The notes under the pieces were generated by a model that saw only the letters and a program-made list of their open reading frames with translations, searched no databases and had not been told where the DNA came from. A stretch of 6,786 nt of DNA. Source: CAZSRX01 sp964609675 [NCBI: uncultured Bacteroidota bacterium] (GTDB taxonomy: Bacteria; CLD3; SB21). Shown here in pieces: positions 1 to 6,387 of this stretch. A program made the position numbers and the translations under genes. The stretch spans positions 1 through 6,786 of the forward strand of contig CAZSRX010000058.1 in the NCBI GenBank assembly GCA_964609675.1, written 5' to 3'. Each line of letters opens with the position of its first letter. Within the stretch, counting starts at the first letter, position 1.

Positions 1-374
1 AAAATCCTCAAAACCCTAAAAATGTAGTGTATAAAAACAGCGTAAAAGTTAGGTAATCAAGAACACATTCTGCGTGCGCGTGATGCGAAGATGTCAGGAA
101 AAAAAACCGAAGAAAAAGGTATTTCCGTCTGCATTATTTGTATAATGGATAGTGACGCAAAAACAGTTTTTTTCCGTTTAGGAATGAAAATGTTTCTCCT
201 GACGCTTTTTTACTAAGTCGGCAGAGGAAAAATTCATTCCTGGCTACAGCATACAATTTTTTTATATCTGTATCAGTAAAACTTCTGCGTTCTGTGAGAA
301 CTCTGTGGTTAATGGTTCGACGCAAAAAACGTAGATGGTATCGATATCGAATCGAATATCTCAGCGTTTGTATT
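1..374. other. AT-rich stretch without a convincing gene, downstream of tnaA
   Basis: No ORF here looks real. The longest is a 63-codon frame on the minus strand (325 to 134). It begins at TTG, has no ribosome binding site and has low-complexity Lys/Phe-rich content. The stretch holds poly-A and poly-T runs (for example at 157-176) and, just after the tnaA stop, a palindromic patch: TCGATATCGA at 341-350 lies within a larger GATAT/ATATC inverted repeat at 343-360. Positions 288-312 read like a degraded copy of the 'ctctgtggttaat' intergenic motif that I recall from several environmental genomes. A minus-strand T-run (324-329) follows the palindromic patch but lies too far from a stable stem to be called an intrinsic terminator for tnaA. 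Confidence 0.6.
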
Positions 375-1757
375 TCATCCTACCGGTTCAAAATGCGCCG
401 TAAAATGCCGTAGGAATTTCGGTTCGTAGGTGATTTTCAATCCTTTCGTGCGTCGGGTCCCTTCGGATTTCAGGTGTTCGAAGACCTCAATGACATAGTC
501 CACATGACTCTGCGTGTACACACGGCGCGGGATGGCAAGGCGCACGAGTTCGTTCGGAGCGGGAATTAATTTCCCTTTCGCATCGTATTTACCGAACATG
601 ACCGAGCCGATTTCCACCGCGCGGATGCCGCCTTTGACGTACAGGTCGCATACGAGCGCCTGTCCGGGATACTGGTCGACAGGAATCTCAGGATACATGG
701 CTTTGGCATCCACGTAAACCGCGTGACCGCCGACGGGCAGGACGATCGGGATGCCCAGTTTATCAAGATGTTCACCGAGATACGCCGTGCTGCGAATGCG
801 GTATTTCAGGTAGTTCGGTTCAAAGACTTCTTCCAGTCCTACGGCAATCGCTTCCATATCGCGCCCGGAGAGGCCGCCGTAAGTCACGTAGCCTTCCGTG
901 ATAATCAGGAGGTTAATGCAGGCATCGGCGACATCCTTTTTCTTGAGGGCGAGAAACCCGCCCATATTCACGAGCGCGTCTTTTTTGGCGCTCATGACAG
1001 CGCCGTCGGCCAGCCCGAACATTTCCTGCGCGATTTGTTTATAGGTCTTATTTTCGTAACCTTTTTCCCGCTCTTTGATAAAATAGGCATTCTCGGCAAT
1101 CCGGCAGCAGTCGAGCACGAAAAGAATGCCATGTTCCCGGCAAACGGCCTGCACCTGACGGGCGTTTTCCATACTCACCGGCTCGCCGCCGCCGCTGTTG
1201 TTCGTCACCGTCAGGATTACCGCGCCGATGTTTTTGGCGCCGTACTCAATAATGGCCGCCGTCATTTTGTCAATGTCCATGTTGCCCTTGAACGGGTGCA
1301 GTGCCGACGGCGTCGCCGAAGCGGCGATGGGGCAGTCAATCGCCGTGGCGCCTGAGAACTCGATGTTCGCGCGCGTGGTGTCGAAATGCGTGTTGCTGAT
1401 GAACACCTTACCTTTACCGCCGAGATAGCTGTATAAAATACGTTCCGCCGCGCGCCCCTGATGCGTGGGCAGGATATACGGGCAACCGGTCAGGTCTTTG
1501 ATGACGGCTTCCATGCGCTCCCAGCTGCGCGCGCCCGCATACGACTCATCGCCGACCATCATCCCCGCCCATTGATTGGCGCTCATCGCCGACGTACCGC
1601 TGTCCGTCAGAAAATCAATCAGAATATGATCGGCCCGCAGGAGAAACGGATTATAATACGCTTCTTTCATGTAACGCGTTCGTTCCTCCTCGGTCGTCAT
1701 GTGTATCGGTTCAACCATTTTAATCTTAAACGGCTCGATAATTGTTTTAAATGCCAT
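375..1757 (-). CDS. tnaA: Tryptophanase (L-tryptophan indole-lyase), PLP-dependent
   Basis: 460 aa, close to the 471 aa of E. coli TnaA. It splits L-tryptophan into indole, pyruvate and ammonia in the cytoplasm. It belongs to the beta-eliminating lyase family shared with tyrosine phenol-lyase, and several residues decide between the two. FDTT with Asp126 matches E. coli Asp137, where phenol-lyase has Thr. LRHFTA with His451 matches E. coli His463, where phenol-lyase has Phe448. GIRAVEIGS at 377-385 lacks the substrate-binding Arg of the phenol-lyase MERG motif. Other family residues are Tyr73, PTHQGR at 97-102, Asn187, Asp216, Arg219, and Lys259 in SAKKD as the PLP Schiff-base lysine. The start ATG has AAGGAAAA 5 nt upstream. 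It is divergent from the hpd operon. No tryptophan permease gene lies beside it in the window. The family call is very secure and the tryptophan specificity strong; residue correspondences are from memory. Confidence 0.95.
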   Translation of the reverse strand: MAFKTIIEPFKIKMVEPIHMTTEEERTRYMKEAYYNPFLLRADHILIDFLTDSGTSAMSANQWAGMMVGDESYAGARSWERMEAVIKDLTGCPYILPTHQGRAAERILYSYLGGKGKVFISNTHFDTTRANIEFSGATAIDCPIAASATPSALHPFKGNMDIDKMTAAIIEYGAKNIGAVILTVTNNSGGGEPVSMENARQVQAVCREHGILFVLDCCRIAENAYFIKEREKGYENKTYKQIAQEMFGLADGAVMSAKKDALVNMGGFLALKKKDVADACINLLIITEGYVTYGGLSGRDMEAIAVGLEEVFEPNYLKYRIRSTAYLGEHLDKLGIPIVLPVGGHAVYVDAKAMYPEIPVDQYPGQALVCDLYVKGGIRAVEIGSVMFGKYDAKGKLIPAPNELVRLAIPRRVYTQSHVDYVIEVFEHLKSEGTRRTKGLKITYEPKFLRHFTAHFEPVG

Positions 1758-1762
1758 AATCG

Positions 1763-1770
1763 TTTTCCTT
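1763..1770 (-). promoter_or_regulatory. Ribosome binding site of tnaA
   Basis: On the minus strand AAGGAAAA lies 5 nt before the ATG at 1757. It fixes the start of tnaA and matches the style of the hpdB site (AAGGAAA). Confidence 0.75.
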
Positions 1771-1885
1771 AATAATGCGGGTGTTTACGTTATTTCTAAA
1801 CGAAACAATTTAATATATTTTCTTAAATAAACAAGTACGGTTTCGGTCGTCAGGAGCGTTGGTCTAAAGAGGTTTTTACCAAAAT

Positions 1886-1904
1886 TATTTTCATAATGAA
1901 AATA
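1886..1904. promoter_or_regulatory. Perfect 19-bp palindrome, candidate operator
   Basis: TATTTTCAT and ATGAAAATA are exact inverted 9-mers around one central A. The site lies midway between tnaA and hpdB, 128 bp from the tnaA start and 127 bp from the hpdB start. Size and symmetry fit the binding site of a homodimeric regulator. The 9-1-9 geometry recalls Fur/PerR-type boxes, but the bases are not a good match to a consensus I can recall, so the regulator is unknown. AT-rich DNA produces some palindromes by chance, but nine perfect pairs are unlikely in 274 bp. Confidence 0.5.
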
Positions 1905-1970
1905 GATGGAGAATTTATAAATTATTTCTGTATATTGATCATGACGGATTTATTTTTACCGAAAACTGAT

Positions 1971-2004
1971 TTGTCAACCAATCGCTGCCCATTTTATTTA
2001 TAAT
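1971..2004 (+). promoter_or_regulatory. Possible hpdBCA promoter
   Basis: TTGTCA (1971-1976) resembles a -35 box. The perfect TATAAT at 1999-2004 is 22 bp away, longer than the 16-18 bp optimum; the weaker TATTTA at 1995-2000 gives 18 bp. TATAAT at 1999-2004 would give a start near 2011 and a leader of about 20 nt that includes the ribosome binding site. The spacing problem keeps confidence low; an activator might compensate. Confidence 0.3.
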
Positions 2005-2020
2005 TTATGATATTATAATT

Positions 2021-2027
2021 AAGGAAA
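2021..2027 (+). promoter_or_regulatory. Ribosome binding site of hpdB
   Basis: AAGGAAA with its AAGGA core 6 nt before the ATG at 2032. It supports this start over any downstream Met. Confidence 0.8.
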
Positions 2028-2031
2028 TGTC

Positions 2032-4740
2032 ATGGCAACAACCAAAAACATCCCTGAAAATACCGCCAACGCTCCGGCCAATCTGAGTCCGTTAAACTGT
2101 TACGGTACGCCGCCGGAAGCGATTACCCGGCGCGAAATCAATCGGGAACCAACACCGCGGGCCAAGCGGATCCGGGATTTGTATTTCGACACCAAGTCCT
2201 CCACCTCCGTGGAATTTCCGTATTGGTACACCCGGCGTTGGATGGAATTAGAGGGAGAAATCCCGATCATACGCCGCGCAGAAGCGCTTAAATGCGCGTT
2301 CTCCAGACTGACGCCGTCCATCTTTCCGGAAGAGCTTCTGGTAATGGGAAAGACTAATTACCTGCGCGGCTCCTATCCGATGCCGTGGCTGTCGGAATCG
2401 TATTTTATGGCCGCGGAAGATAAAATGTACCAGGAAGCGGTTAAAGCCGGCAAACTGAGCGCCGACACCGTTACGAAATGGGGCAAAGGCGGCGGCAACG
2501 TCACGCAGAGCGCCGGAAACGTGCTTTCCATCGCGGGAAAATTCGGCCTGCGCAAAGAAGAACTGCCCATGCTGATGGAAATCGCGCGCATGTGGAAGGA
2601 TCAATCGGTTGAGGACGTCGGACACAAATACGAACAGCTGGTGCCGGGATATAAAACCAAAGAAGCGATCATGCGCTCGGTGATCTGCATGTTTGATTCC
2701 GGCTATACCCTGCCTCAGGGACGCGAGGTCATCAATTATTATTATCCGCTTCAATACGGCATTGACGGAATCATCGAATTTTGCCGGAAACAGACCGAAG
2801 CGGTGGCGGGTTATCCGGACATGGACCGGTTGTACTTTTATCAGGCGGTCATCATTGCCATGGAAGGCATCCGGCAGTGGTTTCTGAATTACGCCGCCGA
2901 AGCGAAGGAATTATCCCGCACGGAAACCGACGCGGCGCAGAAAAAGGAATATGACGCAATCGCCGAACGCATGGAATGGTTATCCTCCAAACCGCCGCGG
3001 GACTTTCACGACGCCCTGCAGATGTGCTGGTCGTATCACGTGGCGGTACTCAACGAGGACTGCATTTCCGGGCTATCGCCGGGACGGCTCGGACAGGTGC
3101 TATACCCGTGGTGGAAGAAAGACATGGATGAAAAGAAACTGACCCGCGAACGAACAATTGAACTTTTAGAATGCATGCGGATGAAATTCACGGAACTGGA
3201 TTGTTTTGCTTCGATGGGCGTGGTCGGCGGCGTCCTGTCAGGAAATACGTTTAACAACCTCTGTCTCGGCGGATTGACTAAGGACGGCCAGGACGCATCC
3301 AACGAACTGGAATTACTGTTGCTCGAAACCGGCATGTCGTGCGCGACGCCGCAGCCGACGCTGAGCGTCCTGTACGACGAAAAAACTTCCGAAGAACTCC
3401 TGATGAAAGCGGTGGAGTGCACCAAAATCGGCACCGGTTATCCCGCGTGGGTGAGCAACCAGACGGCGCTGAATTTCATTATGAAAAACTACGCCGCCGA
3501 AGGCATGACGGTGGAAGAAGCGCGCGCCTGGTCTATCGGCGGCTGTCTGGAAACGTCCGCCGGCTCGTGGATGCCGCTGACGCTGTCCGGAAACGGCCGT
3601 ACGTATTATATTCCCGGCGGATCGGGACCCGCCACGAGCGTCGGCGTGCATTTCGTCTCCACGCCGAAAATCCTCGAACTGGTGCTCTTCGACGGCGTGG
3701 ATCAGCGCACGAAAGAACGCGTATTCCCGCCGCACGGGTTTGCCCTCAATACGTATCAGGAAGTGTGGGAAGCGTTTCAGAAATATTTCAGTGAGACGGT
3801 GAAAGTGCTTTGCCTGTGTAATAACATTCAGCACGACGCCTGGCGGAAAATCACGCCGCCGGTCATCAATTCCATGCTCAAACCCGACTGCCTGAATAAG
3901 GGCAAAGACATCGGCCAGATGGGCTCCCGTTACAACGCGACCTTCAACATCGAAGTATGCGGCAGCGTCAACCTCGTCAACGCGCTCGCCTCCCTTAAAA
4001 AGAATGTTTATGAAGAACGCCATTTCACGCTCGACGAACTGAAAACCGCCCTGACGAATAATTTCGGCTTTCAGACCGCCGAAGAGACCGGTTCGTACTC
4101 GCTCACCGAACAGAAAAAAACCGGCGATTACATGAAATGGGCGTCGGTGCACAGCCGCTGTCTGCAGGCGCCGAAATACGGCAACGACGATCCGTACGCC
4201 GACGATATTTTCAAAACCTGGGAACAGTGGTTCTGCGCGATGTGTCATGATTATAAATCGCTCTACGACCGCGAAATGTACGCCTGCCAGATATCCGTAT
4301 CCACGCACGGGGCCATGGGCGCCGTGACGATGGCCACACCCGACGGCCGTCTGGCCGGAACCACCTTTGCCGACGGCTCCGTATCCGCTTATCCGGGCAC
4401 CGACACCAACGGCCCGTATGCCCTGTTCAATTCAGCCACCTGCTGGGACCATTCGGCATCGCAGAATTCGCAGTTGAACATGAAGATTCATCCGTCGGTG
4501 GTCAAAGGCCGCGAAGGTTCCCGTAAATTTCTGGAGCTGATTCGATCGTATCTGCGCAAGGGCGGGTTCCACGTGCAATTCAACATCGTGGACTCGCGGA
4601 TGCTGAGAGACGCGCAGGCCAATCCCGATAAATACCGCGGACTGCTGGTGCGCGTGGCCGGATTCACTCAGTACTGGGTCGAGCTCGGCAAACCGATACA
4701 GGATGAAGTCATCGCCCGAACCGAATACGAAGAATTGTAA
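2032..4740 (+). CDS. hpdB: 4-hydroxyphenylacetate decarboxylase, large glycyl-radical subunit
   Basis: 902 aa, the length I recall for Clostridioides difficile HpdB. It decarboxylates 4-hydroxyphenylacetate to p-cresol by glycyl-radical chemistry in an anaerobic cytoplasm. The N-terminal PFL-like barrel spans most of the chain. The thiyl-radical site is IGGCLE, with Cys505 and Glu507. The C-terminal glycyl-radical loop is RVAGFTQYWVELG, with Gly877 as the radical residue 26 residues from the end. Against the C. difficile active site, as I recall it, the correspondences are Ser344 to Ser346, Phe405 to Phe407, Cys503 to Cys505, Glu505 to Glu507, His536 to His540, Glu637 to Glu641 and Gly873 to Gly877. 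The offset shifts from +2 to +4, implying a 2-residue insertion between positions 507 and 540. The downstream Fe-S subunit gene rules out typical indoleacetate or phenylacetate decarboxylases, which lack it. It starts the operon; hpdC follows after 16 nt. Confidence 0.95.
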   Translation: MATTKNIPENTANAPANLSPLNCYGTPPEAITRREINREPTPRAKRIRDLYFDTKSSTSVEFPYWYTRRWMELEGEIPIIRRAEALKCAFSRLTPSIFPEELLVMGKTNYLRGSYPMPWLSESYFMAAEDKMYQEAVKAGKLSADTVTKWGKGGGNVTQSAGNVLSIAGKFGLRKEELPMLMEIARMWKDQSVEDVGHKYEQLVPGYKTKEAIMRSVICMFDSGYTLPQGREVINYYYPLQYGIDGIIEFCRKQTEAVAGYPDMDRLYFYQAVIIAMEGIRQWFLNYAAEAKELSRTETDAAQKKEYDAIAERMEWLSSKPPRDFHDALQMCWSYHVAVLNEDCISGLSPGRLGQVLYPWWKKDMDEKKLTRERTIELLECMRMKFTELDCFASMGVVGGVLSGNTFNNLCLGGLTKDGQDASNELELLLLETGMSCATPQPTLSVLYDEKTSEELLMKAVECTKIGTGYPAWVSNQTALNFIMKNYAAEGMTVEEARAWSIGGCLETSAGSWMPLTLSGNGRTYYIPGGSGPATSVGVHFVSTPKILELVLFDGVDQRTKERVFPPHGFALNTYQEVWEAFQKYFSETVKVLCLCNNIQHDAWRKITPPVINSMLKPDCLNKGKDIGQMGSRYNATFNIEVCGSVNLVNALASLKKNVYEERHFTLDELKTALTNNFGFQTAEETGSYSLTEQKKTGDYMKWASVHSRCLQAPKYGNDDPYADDIFKTWEQWFCAMCHDYKSLYDREMYACQISVSTHGAMGAVTMATPDGRLAGTTFADGSVSAYPGTDTNGPYALFNSATCWDHSASQNSQLNMKIHPSVVKGREGSRKFLELIRSYLRKGGFHVQFNIVDSRMLRDAQANPDKYRGLLVRVAGFTQYWVELGKPIQDEVIARTEYEEL

Positions 4741-4741
4741 C

Positions 4742-4747
4742 AAGGAG
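4742..4747 (+). promoter_or_regulatory. Ribosome binding site that sets the GTG start of hpdC
   Basis: AAGGAG lies 9 nt before the GTG at 4757 and just after the hpdB stop. It decides for the GTG over an in-frame ATG at 4703, which lies inside hpdB and would add 18 residues with no family likeness. Confidence 0.8.
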
Positions 4748-4756
4748 ACCGACACT

Positions 4757-5011
4757 GTGAATTCTGTTCATAAAGACTGCGCCAACTACACCGCCGTGGA
4801 CGTGTTTAAAGGCCATTGCCGCCGGCTGAAAGAAATTAAAATGGCCGACGAAACCGGCTGTGAATGCTTTACGCCCGCGCGGATGTGCAAATTCTGCTCG
4901 CATTACACCTCCCGTGAAGAATTTTTAGGACTGTGTATGGAACACGCCGTTGTCTATCCGGATTTGCCCGCCAAAACCTGCGCAGATTTCCTGCGTAAAT
5001 CGGATGGATGA
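4757..5011 (+). CDS. hpdC: 4-hydroxyphenylacetate decarboxylase, small Fe-S subunit
   Basis: 84 aa from a GTG start, against 85 aa as I recall for C. difficile HpdC. The small subunit carries two [4Fe-4S] clusters in a pseudo-twofold fold and joins the large subunit in a hetero-oligomer; it is thought to control radical stability. Two ligand sets are visible. The N-terminal set is His5, Cys8, Cys21 and Cys35 or Cys37. The C-terminal set is Cys44, Cys47, Cys60 and Cys75. The spacing of three then thirteen residues (5-8-21 and 44-47-60) repeats in both halves, as expected for the duplicated cluster motif, with His as first ligand in the N-terminal half. The fourth N-terminal ligand is ambiguous because GCEC offers two cysteines. 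The end overlaps hpdA by 8 nt. Presence of this subunit is the best argument for a p-cresol-forming enzyme. Confidence 0.93.
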   Translation: MNSVHKDCANYTAVDVFKGHCRRLKEIKMADETGCECFTPARMCKFCSHYTSREEFLGLCMEHAVVYPDLPAKTCADFLRKSDG

Positions 5012-5933
5012 CACCGGGCTGGTATTTGATATCCAGGGATTTTCCGTGCACGACGGCCCCGGTTGCCGGACGCTGATCTTCCTGAAAGGCTGTCCCCTTC
5101 GGTGTTTTTGGTGTTCCAATCCCGAAGGTCTCTCCCCTGCTCCGGAACTTCTGTATTACCGAAACCGCTGCGTTCATGATCGGGCTTGCGTCCATGCGTG
5201 CCCGCACGATGCGATTACGACGGTGGCCGGCGATTCTGTCGTACATTTCGATAAAACAAAATGCATCGATTGTACCGATCATCCGTGCGAACAGGCATGC
5301 ACACAGAGGGCCATTCGGTTTTCCGGCGCGTACTTTTCTGTCGATGGTCTCCTGCGAAGAATACAGCGGGACCGCCCGTACTGGGGCTCCGGAGGCGGCG
5401 TCACGCTGTCCGGCGGCGAACCGATGATGCAGTTTGAATTCACGCGGCGTCTTCTGAAAAGTTGTCAGGACGCTTACATCCACACCGCTATAGAAACCTG
5501 CGGCATGGCTCCGCGAAATCATTATGAATCTATCCTGGATTGCACCGACTGGATTTTTTTTGACCTTAAGCATATGGATTCGGAACGACATCGGCAGGCG
5601 ACCGGAGCCGGAAACGAACTTATCCTTGAAAATGCTATTTATCTTGCCTCGCAAAACCGCATCCGTCTGGTTTTTCGTATGCCTCTGATTTCCGGATTTA
5701 ATGATTCGGAAGAACATATCCAGGACGTCGCGCGCTTCATCAAAGCTCACGGCAACAGGGAGATTAACCTTCTGCCTCTGCATCATCTGGGCGCCAGCAA
5801 GTACGGCTTGACGGGAAGGCGTTATCTCTATCATGACGCACAGCCGCCTGACGCGGAAGCCATGCGCCGTATCTGCGCCTTATTCGAATCCTGTGGGGTG
5901 GCCTGTTATATCGGCAACGGAACACCGTTTTAA
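5004..5933 (+). CDS. hpdA: 4-hydroxyphenylacetate decarboxylase activating enzyme (radical SAM)
   Basis: 309 aa from the ATG at 5004. It uses a [4Fe-4S] cluster and S-adenosylmethionine to abstract a hydrogen from Gly877 of HpdB, creating the glycyl radical. Order: a short N-terminal segment with FSVHDGPGCRT at 13-23, typical of glycyl-radical activases; the radical-SAM motif Cys30-x3-Cys34-x2-Cys37; a ferredoxin-like insert; SGGEP at 136-140, which contacts SAM; and ISGFND near 229-234. The second insert motif is complete (Cys87, Cys90, Cys95, Cys99). The first has Cys56, Cys62 and Cys66 but Asp59 where the usual C-x2-C-x2-C-x3-CP pattern has Cys. An upstream in-frame ATG at 4950 would add 18 residues inside hpdC and is less likely. 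No strong Shine-Dalgarno sequence is seen; the 8-nt overlap with hpdC (ATGGATGA) suggests translational coupling. The hpdB-hpdC-hpdA order matches the known operons. Confidence 0.93.
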   Translation: MDDTGLVFDIQGFSVHDGPGCRTLIFLKGCPLRCFWCSNPEGLSPAPELLYYRNRCVHDRACVHACPHDAITTVAGDSVVHFDKTKCIDCTDHPCEQACTQRAIRFSGAYFSVDGLLRRIQRDRPYWGSGGGVTLSGGEPMMQFEFTRRLLKSCQDAYIHTAIETCGMAPRNHYESILDCTDWIFFDLKHMDSERHRQATGAGNELILENAIYLASQNRIRLVFRMPLISGFNDSEEHIQDVARFIKAHGNREINLLPLHHLGASKYGLTGRRYLYHDAQPPDAEAMRRICALFESCGVACYIGNGTPF

Positions 5934-6023
5934 ATCGTTATTTTGAAAACGCTCGTCTCGATTCCGCCACGACGGACTTGACGGCTGTTCCGGTGATTCC
6001 AACTTCGTGATTCGAAATTCTTT

Positions 6024-6069
6024 ATTCGTTATTCTGCGGTTCGTTCAACTTGAATATCAAATAACGAAT
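6024..6069. repeat. Inverted repeat, 10-bp arms (ATTCGTTATT / AATAACGAAT)
   Basis: Arms at 6024-6033 and 6060-6069 are exact reverse complements with 26 nt between them. A further partial pairing joins 6034-6044 with 6088-6097 (CTGCGgTTCGT with ACGAACGCAG, one bulged G). This looks like a dispersed intergenic repeat unit able to fold, not a coding or classic terminator element. Confidence 0.55.
6050..6068 (+). repeat. Short dispersed repeat, copy 1
   Basis: A 19-bp unit starting TTGAATATC and ending AATAACGAA. It matches 18 of 19 bases with 6697-6715 in the same orientation (one difference, A at 6059 against G at 6706). The two copies flank the hicBA module. Confidence 0.6.
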
Positions 6070-6106
6070 CCGCCATAAGCGGAAATGACGAACGCAGAAG
6101 TCTGCG
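6069..6106. repeat. Two small hairpins in the hpdA-hicA spacer
   Basis: TCCGC (6069-6073) and GCGGA (6079-6083) form a 5-bp stem with a 5-nt loop. CGCAGA (6093-6098) and TCTGCG (6101-6106) form a second, tight stem. Neither is followed by a T-run on the strand that would need it, so I describe them only as secondary structure in the repeat region. Confidence 0.4.
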
Positions 6107-6162
6107 GGATTTCTTCGAAAAAAAACGCCTCTCGCTAGACATATTGAAACAGATCTGTAAAT

Positions 6163-6387
6163 TTATTTTACTTCAAAAAATATACTCTCAACGCCAGATT
6201 GCCTGATGATTGATTTTAACGTTCCAAAGCGGATTTCACGATGGTCTGGAACCGGAACTGTGATAGTTGACTGTCCGGTGGTTTTTTGCATGATAATATG
6301 GCTGCCGCGCCGGCGTACCTGCTTGAAATCATGATCGGCAAGTATCCTGCAAACCTCGACGCCCGAAAGAACGCGAAGCTTACCCAA
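6163..6387 (-). CDS. hicA: HicA toxin, mRNA interferase of the HicAB family
   Basis: 74 aa from a TTG start at 6387, the usual HicA size (about 60-85 aa). HicA folds like a double-stranded-RNA-binding domain and cleaves mRNA; HicB blocks it. Family marks are the N-terminal GKLRVLSGVEVCRIL helix, the RRRGSHIIM strand with the catalytic His30, and the C-terminal VPVPDHREIRFGTLKSIIRQ stretch (PDH and GTL conserved). The start is TTG, not an upstream ATG: the next in-frame ATG upstream would add 58 residues that lie inside hicB in another frame and have no family likeness, whereas GGAGG stands 6 nt before the TTG. The gene overlaps the hicB end by 8 nt. The toxin looks intact. Confidence 0.9.
   Translation of the reverse strand: MGKLRVLSGVEVCRILADHDFKQVRRRGSHIIMQKTTGQSTITVPVPDHREIRFGTLKSIIRQSGVESIFFEVK

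Larger units (their letters stand above)
1758..2031. promoter_or_regulatory. Divergent regulatory region between tnaA and hpdB
   Basis: 274 bp, strongly AT-rich, with no gene. It must hold the start signals for both divergent units. Visible elements are a 19-bp perfect palindrome (1886-1904), a perfect minus-strand TTGACA at 1977-1972 (weak -10 at the usual spacing, AATAAA), the overlapping plus-strand TTGTCA (1971-1976), and two plus-strand TATAAT boxes (1999-2004 and 2014-2019). A transcript from the minus-strand TTGACA would give tnaA a leader of roughly 185 nt. I looked for a TnaC-like leader peptide with a tryptophan codon and found none: the minus-strand ATG at 1894 opens a 14-codon frame without Trp or a Shine-Dalgarno sequence. 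Confidence 0.6.
5934..6162. other. Convergent spacer between hpdA and hicA, rich in inverted repeats
   Basis: 229 bp without a gene. It separates the ends of two convergent units. I see no hairpin followed directly by a T-run on either strand, so no intrinsic terminator can be called, although the foldbacks listed separately could act in transcript ending. ACAGATCTGT at 6149-6158 is a perfect 10-bp palindrome just past the hicA stop. Confidence 0.6.

Noticed and set aside
134-325. 63-codon minus-strand frame
   Set aside because: It starts at TTG with no ribosome binding site, contains repeat-like sequence and A/T runs, and shows no recognisable protein features.
723-1355. 210-codon open frame on the plus strand inside tnaA
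   Set aside because: It is a shadow of tnaA, whose minus-strand product aligns with the family along its whole length.
375-1757. Tyrosine phenol-lyase as an alternative name for the minus-strand lyase
   Set aside because: Attractive next to a tyrosine-derived pathway, but Asp126, His451 and the GIRAVEIGS motif are the tryptophanase forms, and the phenol-lyase Arg and Phe are absent.
1851-1894. TnaC-like leader peptide before tnaA
   Set aside because: The 14-codon frame MKIILVKTSLDQRS has no Trp, no ribosome binding site and no resemblance to TnaC. No other short frame in the leader has Trp with the right context.
2014-2019. TATAAT as the hpdB -10 box
   Set aside because: It ends immediately before the ribosome binding site. 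A start from here would fall at or within that site, leaving almost no leader for a gene that clearly uses one.
3313-4308. 331-codon open frame on the minus strand inside hpdB
   Set aside because: It lies opposite a fully conserved glycyl-radical enzyme gene with all active-site residues in frame. Its composition (Arg, His, Phe rich) is typical of an antisense shadow in GC-rich coding DNA.
4869-5834. 321-codon open frame on the minus strand across hpdC and hpdA
   Set aside because: It is antisense to two clear genes with intact Fe-S and radical-SAM motifs, and has no recognisable domain of its own.
6093-6128. Intrinsic terminator between hpdA and hicA
   Set aside because: The CGCAGA/TCTGCG hairpin is followed on the plus strand by mixed bases and then A's, not T's. 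On the minus strand the T-run comes before the hairpin, the wrong order.
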